In this document: positions 54,101 to 64,000 of the stretch, one piece after another
Layout of the letters: every line of letters starts with the position of its first letter
How positions within the stretch are numbered: the stretch's first letter is position 1
NCBI GenBank assembly: GCA_034509425.1
Contig: JAVTVJ010000347.1
Coordinates: forward strand, 248,001 to 312,000
Direction of reading: 5' to 3'
Length of the DNA stretch: 64,000 nucleotides
DNA from: Eopsaltria australis
Lineage: Eukaryota; Chordata; Aves; Passeriformes; Petroicidae
Made by a program: the position numbers and the translations under genes
The notes under the pieces: model-generated
Databases searched by the model: none
Told to the model about the DNA's origin: nothing
The model's input: the letters and a program-made list of their open reading frames with translations, nothing else

Positions 54101-54394
54101 ACCTTACAGAGTTCACTGCTTGCCCTGGGCTGTGTTGGCTTATGCCCAGGGAGCTCCAGGAACTGCACATGAGCTCTTCACTCTGCCTGTGGGCAGCATG
54201 GTGCTTAGGAGACAAGGAGGCAGCTTGTAATTCTGCCTTCACATAGACATGCTTGTGGGCACATGGCTATGGAACTCTGCCTGGCTGTGTAACTTGTGGT
54301 CTTTGCAAGGACGAGAGGTTTGTAGCCATCTCTAATAAAGTAGTAAGAAGATAAATTCTCTTGGAAGATCAAGGGTAGGTTGTGATAATTTGAA

Positions 54395-54766
54395 TTTGTT
54401 TAGTCTGAAACTGAGAAGACTGAAGGGAGACATGATAGCATGTCCTCAGTACGTAAAAAGTACGTTTATGCAGAGGCTGGTGAACACATGATTTCTGAGG
54501 TCAAACTTTAGGGAAGGGACAACAAAAATGTCAGTTTATTTTACAGCAGATTTCGTTTGAAGATTGGTGAGGAAAAATGTCCCTCTCAATAAAGCAAGTA
54601 AGTGTAGTCAAACACTGAAGCACTTGCACTGTGTTTTACATTTCCTTCATTGGGATTTTCAAGAATAAATTAGAGAAGTACCTCTGGTATTTTTCTAACC
54701 AAACTGCACAGGACTGAGGTGATCTGTTCAGTCCTTTTTAGCCTTATGCTTTTACTATTCTGTGAC
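54395..54766 (+). mobile_element. Old, degenerate CR1 LINE 3' fragment
   Basis: The phrase tttagtctgaaactgagaag followed by actgaagggagacatgatag is a clear match to the conserved CR1 segment encoding FSLEKRRLRGDMI-like residues. Further on, cattgggattttcaagaata resembles the SLEIFK-coding region, and the end gactgaggtgatctgttcag...attctgtgac resembles a CR1 3' tail. Many substitutions and indels leave no open frame, so this copy is older than the others in the window. Confidence 0.7.
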
Positions 54767-55689
54767 AGCCTTGTAAGGTACAACCCTTCTCTTGTGAAGC
54801 ATTGTTCAGCTTTTGAGTCTTAAAGCTGATCACTGCCAAATTCCTTAACAAAGCTTATATTTTTATTACTTTAGTGATTTCAATCTGCATTAATCCTACA
54901 GTTCCAGTGAGAATGCCTTCTTTCAGATGATTGCCCTGTAAAGTGAAGCTTAGTGATATTTGCTTTATATTCTTTGTTAATTGTTTATGACATTTATAAC
55001 TTTGTAAATAAAATATTTTTAAAAAGGAACAGAACAGATGTCACAAGTGAGGCTTTAAGCAGATTGTGAGTCACACTTTGTTTGATTTTAGTTGCTTCTG
55101 AAATTTATAAATATCTTTAATCTTATACACAAAAGCATCGGAACAAAGTGTACTGATTTGAAGAAAAATCTAAAAGGATTACAGGTGGTGCAAAAGAGGG
55201 AAGAGAGGTGGACATGCTGTGCCTTGAAATCATAACTGGTGCAAGAAATGTTGTTGGCTGAGAGTGTGAGTTGAGTGGCATGGAACCTCACATGACATGC
55301 CACATGTGGCATCTGTCCCTCATGCTCTCTTAGAGATATCTGCAGAAAGGTTAATTCAGTGTATTAGATTCTAAAACTTGCTGGACATCTCTGTAACTTT
55401 ATATTTTAGCCTTTTAAATTGTAGCAGTGATGGAATAGATGTCCATTTTATGTTAGTAAATATGCATTTCTGCTTGTGAATCTGCAGGGGCTCCACTGAG
55501 GTGGATTTGCAGATCCCAATATACAAATTTACAAGCAGACAACCAAGACTGTGCCAAGGATTAATAGCAGTGAGGGTAGTGCTAGGATAATGATAATAAA
55601 TAAGTGGAGTGGGACCTGGTGGGGAGGTATCCTGAGTGGTTGGACCAGTATTGGTTGGAGAAAACCTTCCAATCCATTCCTCAAAATGT

Positions 55690-56175
55690 TTTGAGATGTG
55701 TCCAGTTCTGGGCTCCCCAGTACAAGAGAGATGTGGAACTCCTGGAGCAGGTCCAACAGAAGGCAACAAAGATGATTTAGGGACTGAAGCATTTCTCTTA
55801 CAAGGAAAGGCTGAGGGAGCTGGGCCTGTTGAACTTTGGGAAGAGATGACTGTGAGGGAACCCATCAATTTGTATGAGTATCTAAAGGATGGGTGTCGAG
55901 AAGATGGACCAGGCTCTTCTCAGTGGTGCTAAGCAATAGGACAAGAGGCAATGGGCAGAAACTGATGCACAGGAAGTTCCACCTGAATATGGGGCAGAGC
56001 TTCTTTCCTGTGCAGGTGACCAAGCACTGGAACAGATTGTGGAGTCTCCCTTACTGGAGATATTCAAGAGCCATCTGGACACAATCCTGTGCTATGTGCT
56101 CTTGGGTGACCCCAATATGGAGGTTGGACCAAATGACCCACTGTGGTCACTTCCAACCTGGCTCACTCTGTGATG
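55690..56175 (+). mobile_element. CR1 LINE 3' end, distinct subfamily
   Basis: A CR1 ORF2 C-terminal region starting tgtgtccagttctgggctcc and reading through aaggaaaggctgagggagct, ggacaagaggcaatgggcag and ggaagttccacctgaatatg. It ends with a CR1 tail, ggaggttggaccaaatgacc ... cactctgtgat. Translation of one part reads SNRTRGNGQKL and KHWNRLW, typical of the CR1 end. The wording differs from the copy at 41 kb, so it belongs to another subfamily. It is interrupted by frameshifts. The 165-codon open frame on the opposite strand at 55371-55868 is antisense to this element and not a gene. Confidence 0.92.
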
Positions 56176-56638
56176 GTTTTAATGCAGCCAATCTTTTTGT
56201 CATGTAGGAAGCAGAAAGGACTTTTGACATTTAGGATACTTGTTTAAATTTATTCTGTATAACGATGGAGTTTCAAATATCACACATCTACTGAAATCCA
56301 CAAAATGACTCCTGGATGTGTGTGTTTATGTCCTAATGTTTGATATATATGTAAGACTATGCCTCTGCTTGCATTCTTGCTGATTTGGGAATTAGGAAAA
56401 TACTGGAATGCATTTCATGAAACAAAAATATGGGAAGCTAAGAAAAACATTAGGATATTTAGTAATGACTGGATTATTTTTTTTAAATTGAGCAAGATTA
56501 TATTTATACCTTAAAAAATATTTTATGATTAATAGAGCTATCCAGAGACATGGGGAATAATTGAATGCAGGGACAAAACAGAGTAGGTGAAAGCAATGCA
56601 TGATTGAAGTGTCTGGGACAAATGTGAAGGTTAATGTG

Positions 56639-56649
56639 AAAAAAAAAAA
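56639..56649. repeat. A11 homopolymer
   Basis: A simple A run about 460 bp after the CR1 end and not its tail. Confidence 0.85.
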
Positions 56650-57149
56650 GTGACTGCTTTGAGCTTTTAGATACAAGGACAGGCTGTTAGAGGGGTGGAA
56701 CACAGGAAGGGTGTTATGGTTTTTGTGATAATAGAGTGTAAAGCATTGGTCAGATGAGAAAGTGAAGGATGAATCCAAGGATGCAATCAAGGATGAATCT
56801 TCAATTAGAAAACACTTGTTATAAACAAAGATCAGGAGTATTGAACTCACTCTGTAAAGGAGACTTGTTTAAATGTGCCTTAATAAAATCATAAAGGAAT
56901 TTTATGAAATTGAGTAACATTAACTGTGTCTGCTATTTGTGAGAATTAATATCCAGAAACAGATTAAAACAGAAAAAATACTCCTGAGTGTGAAATTTTC
57001 CATGGACCACAAGAATTGTTTCCTGCAGAGTGGGTTATTAGACTGTCCAGCAAAAGAAAAGAGTGAAAATGAATTTTGGAACCACTAGGCCTAAAACTGG
57101 ATTTGCCAGACTCTGCTTGCAAGTGAGCAGGAGGACAGAAGAGACCTGG

Positions 57150-57345
57150 CACAAGTGTGTGTGCCAGCTTGCCGCCAGCCCTGGCTGTGGGCCCGGGCTG
57201 TTGGGGCGGGAGAGCAAATGGGGTGTCCTGGGTGGGGTGTCCAGCTCTGGAGCTGCAGGAACAGCACCATCTGCAGCCCAGCACTCTGGCTGCCCACGCC
57301 TGCCCGACCCTGCACAGCGCTGGGGCTGCTCTCACACAGCTTCAC
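57150..57345. other. GC-rich block of unknown origin
   Basis: About 195 bp including ttgccgccagccctggctgt, gggcccgggc and ttggggcgggag. It has a few more CpGs than the blocks at 4.9 and 25.6 kb but is far too small for a CpG island. Five overlapping open frames on both strands (up to 123 codons) are a composition effect. No protein family or splice-bounded exon recognised. Confidence 0.45.
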
Positions 57346-59344
57346 TTCTAATGAAGATTAAACTCTCTTAATTAAACTTGCGTGCTTGTTCATTTTTAAC
57401 AGAATGAGTGAAGTTTAGTATGGGATTCAGTACAAAACAGGGATTGTGACCTGGGTGTGTGATTGGAGTTCGGGTTTTTTCCCAGCAGTAAGTTTTGGGT
57501 TTAGAGTAGGAGATTAAAGAACAGGAGCGAGTTGGGGAGGCTGTCGGTGTGCGTGTCTGTCTGCACGGAGCTTTGGCTCCCTGATCTCTTGGCATGGCAC
57601 CAAGCTGGCCATGCTTGCTTGCTTTCTCCTCACTGCCCCACGGAGCACAGTGAGGGGAAATTACCTGAGGGGGAGTGGGCCTGCAGTGCATTGAGCCATA
57701 CTCATCCTTCACATGGAGGAATGTGAGAAATCTGTAGAGTAAAATAAGTACTCTTGAAGATGTTTGAAGAAGTGACTTGCTTGGCAGCTCAGTCACGTGG
57801 GAATATTTTGACAAATCTCATATTTTGACAATTACATGCTTCATGGATTTTGTTACAGCCTGTTCAGAATTTTAGAATGTTTCTCGTAAATCATGCTGCT
57901 TCAGGCTAGTAAACCTTTATTTTTGTACACAAATGCAGCTTTTTGTATTAGAGTTTTTTTTATTCTTCACTTGTGGCATAGACTTACCTGTTACCCTGCA
58001 GTTAGAATTGCCACTGTGATTTCTTAATTTTTAAAGAAGAAAGGACTAAAACATGCATGCTCTGAAAACTTATAGAAAACTCTTTCCTCGTAAGTAGCAT
58101 TTCTAATAAAAGTTTTCCTTCAAAAATAAGCTTAAGTATGTTTTTAGGAAGCTGAAACATTAGGGAAACTCATCAGACTGTCAGGATCTCAACAGTGGCC
58201 AAAGAAGTTTTTCAGCTCTTTGAATGCTGATGGGATTTGCTGAGGAACACTGTAGTTATAGGAGCTCTTAACTCTTTATCTATTATCTTGGTGAAAATTG
58301 TTTCACTGTAACTGAAGTGAGTGGGTGTTCTAAGAGGTCTTTTTTCCATGGGCATTGATTCAGATTCTTAAAGAATAAATTTGAAGTTTATTGTGAAACT
58401 CAGTGGCCTTGTGCCAGCTGTCATTTGGACTTATCTGTGACCTCAGTGGTAATTAAGACCTGACCCTTTTTTTCCCTAAACACACCCCTTACAGTTCTAA
58501 CTTTTGAGCCTTTTCCCATTTTCCTTTGGAAAATCAGTAATGCTTTATGTCTGGGCTGGGCATTTAATTAACTTTGCTTCCAGAGGCAAGGAGAGCAGTA
58601 CTTGACAAAGGCTTTCACAGACAATGTGGTCTGAACAGCCTCAGTTGGATCTGTAATATTATAATTCTTGATAACTCCTGAGTAATGGCACTGGTTTTAT
58701 GATCACTTGACAACTGAACTTCAGTTATTCAAAATAAGTATGGTTCAGGTTTGATTTTAATTTTGCCTTTTTTGGAAACCATAAGAAAAGGTCCAATTTG
58801 GCTTGTTCTTACAATGATCAGTTCAGCTTAATTACAATATAGAAAGAGAGACTTCTGATGTTTTTAAGGAAGATATTTGATTATAGTAGTTTGCTTTCCT
58901 CACCATGGAAAAAAAATGGATAATTTTGCAAGTAAGTGAGCACAAAACTCTGCCTTGTTTCCAAGTCATGCAGCTTGCCAGGGCCACAGTGGTTGCCTCA
59001 CCTGCCTCAGGGATTTCCTGGTGGCCTCCAGTACATGGGCGTTACTTTGAGTTGTTCCTGCTTGGTCTGATTATATTCTCTCTCTTGCCTCTTTTGCCTC
59101 CACTCTAGATTCTGCAGCACATTAATGTTTGTTTCTGCTTCTTCATACACTATTTCAGTTGAGAATGTTCTCTGTACATTTTAGGTCCTGGTCTGGAACA
59201 CACTACATCCTAACATGAAAATCTGAGGGATCTACGTGTATGCTGGGTGTGCACCCACTGTACACACAGAACAACCCTATTTTCTTGCTATATTTACTTC
59301 TAAGTAAGAAAAAGGGTGTGATTCTTCTTTGTTTTAGTAGAATC

Positions 59345-59872
59345 ATCATAGAATCATAGAGTAGTTTGGGTTAGAAGGGGCCTTTAAAAGTCACAGAATA
59401 AGCTGAATTGGAAAGGGGCTACAGGGATCGTCCAGTCCAGCTCCCAGTCCTGCGCAGCACCATCCTCAAAAGTCACACCATATGCATGAGGATATTGTCC
59501 AAACACTTCTGGAACTCTGCCAGGCTTGGTGACCACTTGCCTGGGGAGTCAGCATCTGACCACCCTTTGGGTGAAGAATATTTTTCTAATACTCAGCCTA
59601 GACCTCTCCTGACACAATTCAGGCCATCTACTCCAATACCCCCTCCAATGAGCAGGTACGTCTTCAGCTAGATTGAGTTGCTTGGAGCCCTATCCAACCT
59701 GACCTTGAATGTTTCCAGGGATGGAACATCCAACCCTGGGAAATCTGTTGCAATGTTTCACCACCCTCACTGTAAAAAATTTCTTCCTTATACCTGGTTT
59801 AAATCTATTCTCTTTTAATTTAAAACTCTTATACCTTCTCCTATTGCAACAGACCCTACTAAGGAGTTCCTA
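59345..59872 (-). mobile_element. CR1 LINE 3' fragment, reversed, split by a second CR1
   Basis: The left part, tcatagaatcatagagtagt followed by ttgggttagaaggggccttt (59345-59390), is the reversed 3' terminus of a CR1, including its tcatagaa tail repeats. The matching internal part resumes at about 59630 (ctccaataccccctccaatg...cttggagccctatccaacct) and continues through gaccttgaatgtttccaggg, caccaccctcactgtaaaaa and atttcttccttatacctggt to about 59872. The intervening 240 bp are a different CR1 inserted in the same orientation. Inactive. Confidence 0.85.
59391..59629 (-). mobile_element. CR1 LINE 3' fragment nested inside another CR1
   Basis: Begins tcacagaataagctgaattg gaaaggggct, the reversed 3' terminus of a CR1 subfamily with tcacagaa tail repeats. 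It continues through cacttctggaactctgccag, gcttggtgaccacttgcctg and tttgggtgaagaatattttt to cctgacacaattcaggccat. Because it interrupts the flanking CR1 it must have inserted later. The right junction is fuzzy by a few bases owing to the shared word catcta. 5'-truncated and inactive. Confidence 0.85.
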
Positions 59873-62800
59873 AGGCAGTGTTAGAGAGTGACCTGTGCGT
59901 CTGCTGCCCATCCTTGTCAAGACCAAGCTGGTTTTGCTTGCAGTAGCAAAAGTGGCAGTCCTTCCCCTTCTACCATGTAACCATAAGCAGCCATTAGTGT
60001 GTAAAACTATAGATTTTGTTCTAGAATCAACACAACTGCTATCAATAACAATTGTAAGGAAGAGGTTTTCAGTGGAAGATGGCTTGTTTTTCTGCTGTGA
60101 CTGATTGCAAAACCAGAGACCACTGTGAAAGTTTGGTTCACTAAGCGTGGACACCTAGGACTGCTTGAGATGTGTAAGGGTGCTCAGTACAGACACCTGT
60201 GGGGGTCTGGCCAGCAGGACCTCGGCAAACCTTAGTACTTCTGGAGAAGAAGGGAGACCAAGTGGCATAGCCCCTAAACATAAACCAGCCCTTTAGATGT
60301 GTGACCAGGCAGCTGAATCATGCTCTTCTTTCCCTGTTAGGGGGAATAAGAGCCAGGCAGATTGCAGGCAGTGGTGACAGGTGCTGTGATGCCAGCCCAA
60401 AGAGGAGGAGGACAAGGCTGGTAGGCCACGGAATTTTATTGTAGAAGCAGAATGGGGTGGGGACCTGAGTAGAAGCTTTTAGAGGAGACAGCCATCTTGG
60501 TCTTCATCTCTCAAGTGTCTGCCATGCTGGGGTCTGAGGTCAGGATTCAAGCTTTGTCACTACTACAAGTATTAAAAGCTGGTTTTTACTGGTGGTGATG
60601 CAGAGATTCCCCAAGGCACAAGACTGCAAAGCATAAGCTTGTTGGAAAAAGATGATACGAAAATATCTGATGCTCATGTCAAGGAGAATGGAGCTTTCCT
60701 TACCACAAACATCATAGTATACATGCTAGAAGATGAAGATCAGAAGATGAATCACTTCTGAAACAGTGCCTTACATTCACTCTGTCTGCTTTTCACTGGT
60801 GAAGCCATTTTGCTTTTCTTGTTTAAGTTTTGTCAGATGCACCTCAGCCACTCAGCGTTTCCCACGTCTTCCTTAAAGAATCTCTTCTCATGCCCAGATT
60901 ATTGAATCTGCCACACTCACATGGGTATATTGCAAAAAGTTGCCTGAGGCAGCATGTAACCTACTTTGTGTGTGGACCTTGTAAAATGTAGGGCTGACAA
61001 TTCTGTGATTTTATTGAAAAGCCACAAGAACTGTTAAGAAATTCTATGGGCTCAGTAGGTCCCACACATCTGTCCAGGGACCCCCCTCCGCATCCAGTAT
61101 TTGTGGTACTATGTGTTTTGAAGAAGGCTGAATGTGGCAGTAAAGAGTGATGAAGAACTTACATTTGTTTCTTGTAAGTTAAAATAATTCGTTATATGTG
61201 TTGAGAGACAAGAGTTGCCCAAATGATAGAGGTGCTTTTTCAAGCTTTTCCTGAAGTGTCAGTGTAGGATCTCTTAAGGGAGTGTAAGATGCTCCTTTTG
61301 GAAGAAGTGATACGATGCTTACATCTGCTGCTCAGAGTATTGGAAGAAATCCCTTATTATGTTGCCCTGTACCAGATGACTGGCACGGTATGTACTAAAT
61401 AATTAATCCTCACAGTAATTGTCAGCCACTGGCAGAACCAAGACAGATGCATAAGGTGTACTGCTGGTTTTCCTGTTTTGACAGCTCTATGCCAGTTTTT
61501 TTCATATCCAGTGTGAGTTCATCTCTGAAGTGTCTGTGATTTCTAGAAAGATAAACTGGGGAAGATGGTTGTCTTTGTAATACTTAGGAAACCTCAAAGC
61601 GTAAGAAACAAACAGGTTAACAAATGTGTGCTGTGAGAGATAGAGTAGCGGGACAACAAAATTATCTTGCATGGAATGGAAAAAGAAGGCAGACAGAACA
61701 GAAATAATGGTAGTTTCTCACCCCACAATTCAGATACCTGCACATTGGGCAAGTCCCCTGAGTTTTATGTTGAAAAGAGTGTGGGCATGGACTTGGTGCT
61801 GCACAGACAGTTGTCCAACTCTGCTGGTGCAGTGTGTTTGACATGTATACCACACTCCTCTCCCCTTAACCTTATGTCCTCCTGTGCCTCTGGCCACCAG
61901 CCTGCACTGTGGATCTGTTCCAGGTGGGGATTCTGCTTTCCAAAGGGAAGTGGAAAGTGACGTGTTCTGGGTGGTGGGGCAGGCAGCCCTCTCACAGGGT
62001 TCTGCCTACTTTTAATAGAAAGGGTTTAGTACTCAGTTTGATGTAGTTCTTTGAATGTAAAAATAACAAGTCACAGTTGTTTTGGGTTAAAAATTAAGGA
62101 TTCTTGTGCTTTCCATCTTTCAAGCATTTATCATAATCAAATCTTGTATCAGGGACATCAGTGATTTATACGGCTTCCCCTTTCTTTCCTTTCACCAGAG
62201 ATGTAGTAGGAGAACACCTGTTCTGTTTCTTTGTTCAGCTTAACAGTACTTCAATATTATCGAAGAAATTTTTTCTTAGATTTATTTTTACATTAATTGT
62301 TTGCAGGATTAAAAAAAACCCCATAACTAAAACGGTACTGTTTTATGTATGTGTGTGAGGGCGTAAAGCTTATCTATATGTATTAGAGTATTGGATTGTA
62401 ACTTGGCTGTGTATGCAGATTCTGCGTAAACGTTTTGGAAAATATGTGTTGTAATTCCTCATGGAATAGTCTTCTAGATGACTTGTTCTGGCTAGTCTTC
62501 AGCACAAGCATAAATATGTTTTGATGCTACTCTCAATTAAGATGATGGTGTTTGCAAAAACAGATTGCAGGGTATTTTCATTTTTAAAAATTGGAGTAAG
62601 AAAACTTGAACTAAAAAGCATTTATGAAACTAATCTTACGTATGGAGACAGTTATTTATGCAACAGGTTGAATCTCAAAATTCCCCCAAAAGTGTGGCAA
62701 ACCAAATTGTTGTATAAAGTTGAAGATGTGGGTTGATTCTTGCTGCCCTCATCACACACATATGTTGGCAGTCAGAGTGTGTCTCATAGATCTCATATTG

Positions 62801-63738
62801 GAAGTAGAACTCATCTTTAGCAGAGGTGAGAAGGAAGAAAATTTCTGATGTTGTATTTTAGCTTAGGAAGTTTCTGATCTGGTGGTTCATTGGGAACACC
62901 AGGGAGCTGACATTAAACTGCAGCTGCATCAACCTCTGCCCTAGCAAGTCAAAAATCTCTGATTCTGAAAAATTAGGTCCTTTGTGTCACATTCACAGAG
63001 CAGCTGGCTGAAATTGCTTAAGAAATTTCAGATAAAGTTGTATTTAAATTAATGGTGAGAATCAAGAAGTTGGCCAGTGGACAGATACGTCTCAGATTTG
63101 TTGTGCTTGTCAATAAAGGTGGTGCTTCCAGCTGTGTCTCTTGTCATTGCAGCCCCTCACTAGATCAACCCAATGTGACAGTTCGTTGGTATGGTGTGTA
63201 AGGTGAATGTGTGAGTCCTTGGGAAAGCTAACTGAGTACTGGGAAACCTGAGGTGTTAATTGGTGGATGGTATGCTTTAGTTTGAAAGTGTGTTACTTCC
63301 AGCCTGACTGCAGTGAACATGCATGCTGCTGATAATATATATCTCTTGTGTATTGTTTTACAGTTCATTGAATCTAGCTACTGTTGTCATAGTGGGCATT
63401 ATTTAGGTCCAAATAGGAGAGTATATGATATAATTTGTCAGATACTGTTACTTTCATTGCTACATGCATTCATTACCTGTAACTTAATGTTGTTTTTCTT
63501 TTCATTAAAGTGATATAAAGTGTGATGAAACTGTGCAAGTGCAGACACAGATGTGAATTTTGTTTATAAAAATTAATTTGAATTTGTAAATTTGTCATGA
63601 AAGTGAAGAAATTAAAAAAAGCAATGCTGAGGTATAGCTAAGGTTTATCTGTGTTTTAGAAGATATGTGTTAATATGAGCATGAATTCTCAGGTATAAAC
63701 AGGGATCTTGTATTTATTTTTTGCATTTATCTGTGCAG
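59873..63738. other. DST: Intron sequence before the 90-bp exon
   Basis: About 3.9 kb without a recognised gene. A GC-richer patch lies at 60180-60560 and another at 61780-62000, neither identified. The segment ends with the acceptor tttgcatttatctgtgcag. Confidence 0.6.
63716..63738 (+). promoter_or_regulatory. DST: Splice acceptor of the 90-bp exon
   Basis: The T-rich stretch attttttgcatttatctgtg precedes CAG. It sets the exon start in phase 0. Confidence 0.88.
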
Positions 63739-63828
63739 GTTCGAAAGCATGTGAATGACCTATATGAAGACCTAAGAGATGGACATAACTTAATCTCACT
63801 TCTAGAAGTCCTTTCTGGAGACACCTTG
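63739..63828 (+). CDS. DST: DST coding exon, middle of CH1 actin-binding domain (90 bp)
   Basis: Thirty full codons in phase 0 at both ends, between acceptor gcAG and donor GTAAGC. The product begins [12 protein letters not shown], continues [10 protein letters not shown] and ends [16 protein letters not shown] and [10 protein letters not shown] are hallmark CH1 segments of the plakin/spectrin/dystrophin actin-binding domain; the final part leads into actin-binding site 2. The ending GDTL fits dystonin; as I recall, MACF1 reads GIKL and plectin GDSL here. The exon follows directly in frame from the 62-bp exon 18.4 kb upstream, giving one continuous CH1 segment with no stops or frameshifts, so the gene appears intact. 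The rest of CH1, CH2 and the plakin domain lie beyond the window. Reading into the following intron meets a stop at TAG 63838-63840. Confidence 0.93.
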
Positions 63829-64000
63829 GTAAGCTTTTAGATCATAATGCAATGGTTTCAGATTGTTAATTATGCATTTTCTCTGTTTGTTAACTCCTTG
63901 TGTATTGACTGCTGTAGATTTCTTTGATATTCTGTAATCTGTGACCCGATACCAAAGATGCAAGTTGTATTCCTGTTGGTAAATACACTGGTGTGAATTC
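63829..64000 (+). other. DST: Start of next DST intron
   Basis: Begins with the donor GTAAGC directly after the 90-bp exon. The 172 bases present are AT-rich and non-coding. The next CH1 exon, expected to open with Pro-Arg-Glu-Lys codons in the plakin family, is not reached. Confidence 0.85.

Larger units (their letters stand above)
45295..54390. other. DST: Intron sequence without recognised gene
   Basis: About 9 kb following the first exon, with only simple repeats called. A pyrimidine-rich stretch lies at 48070-48250. Moderately GC-rich patches occur at 46300-46640, 49560-49790, 52560-52760 and 53770-54200; they give short multi-frame open stretches without a recognisable family. Confidence 0.6.
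45295..63738 (+). other. DST: DST intron inside the CH1 coding region (18,444 bp)
   Basis: The intron starts GTCAGT after the 62-bp exon and ends with ctgtgcAG before the 90-bp exon, preceded by a T-rich run. It is phase 0, falling between the Lys that ends the first exon and the Val that opens the second. If retained, translation would continue for 33 codons into the intron and stop at TAA 45394-45396. It contains a C14 tract, several CR1 fragments and one GC-rich block, listed separately. No further exon was recognised. In the paralogue plectin, an optional 15-bp exon (2-alpha) sits in the equivalent intron; I could not identify a counterpart by eye. Confidence 0.88.

Noticed and set aside
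55371..55868. 165-codon open frame on the minus strand, the longest in the window
   Set aside because: Much of it lies antisense to the CR1 fragment at 55690-56175. No protein family or splice context is recognisable.
56392..56850. 152-codon open frame on the minus strand rich in Phe, Ser and Leu
   Set aside because: Composition follows A-rich sequence on the + strand, including an A11 run. No family or splice sites support it.
57368..57814. 148-codon open frame on the minus strand
   Set aside because: No recognisable motif; begins and ends in ordinary intron sequence next to a GC-rich patch.
1..64000. CRISPR arrays, operons, bacterial promoters or prophage
   Set aside because: No regularly spaced repeats and no compact gene layout; the window is vertebrate intron sequence.

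Overview
This is a bird-like nuclear genomic segment that lies almost entirely inside introns of one large gene on the + strand. The organism is inferred from the repeats: nearly every interspersed repeat I recognise is a CR1 LINE 3' fragment, and one is probably an avian-type endogenous retrovirus LTR. No SINE, Alu or L1 sequence was recognised. The base composition is AT-rich with few CpGs and many long T and A runs. A bird is the best fit, perhaps a songbird, but the species cannot be settled from this window.

Only two protein-coding exons are supported: 45233-45294 (62 bp) and 63739-63828 (90 bp). Both have consensus AG/GT splice borders and compatible reading phases. Joined, they give the first part of the N-terminal calponin-homology domain (CH1) of a spectraplakin. 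The wording of this stretch fits dystonin (DST/BPAG1) better than its paralogues MACF1 and plectin. DST is a giant cytolinker that binds F-actin through tandem CH domains and connects it to microtubules and intermediate filaments.

Layout: 1-45232 is the upstream intron (its 5' end lies outside the window), with a short CR1 tail near 3.0-3.2 kb, a probable reversed LTR at 33.4-33.9 kb, and a longer CR1 3' end at 41.0-41.75 kb. Isolated GC-rich blocks lie at 4.9-5.2 kb and 25.6-25.9 kb, with a G-run cluster at 24.95 kb. The first exon follows at 45.2 kb. The intron 45295-63738 (18,444 bp) holds a C14 tract, an old CR1 at 54.4 kb, a younger CR1 at 55.7-56.2 kb, a GC-rich block at 57.15-57.35 kb, and a nested pair of reversed CR1s at 59.3-59.9 kb. 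The second exon comes at 63.7 kb and the start of the next intron runs off the end.

I found no convincing additional gene, RNA gene, CRISPR array or new system. All other open reading frames are short, lack splice or homology support, and are explained by chance or by repeats. The main open questions are whether the 45-kb upstream intron hides an alternative DST first exon or promoter, and whether the 18-kb intron hides a microexon like the one known in plectin.
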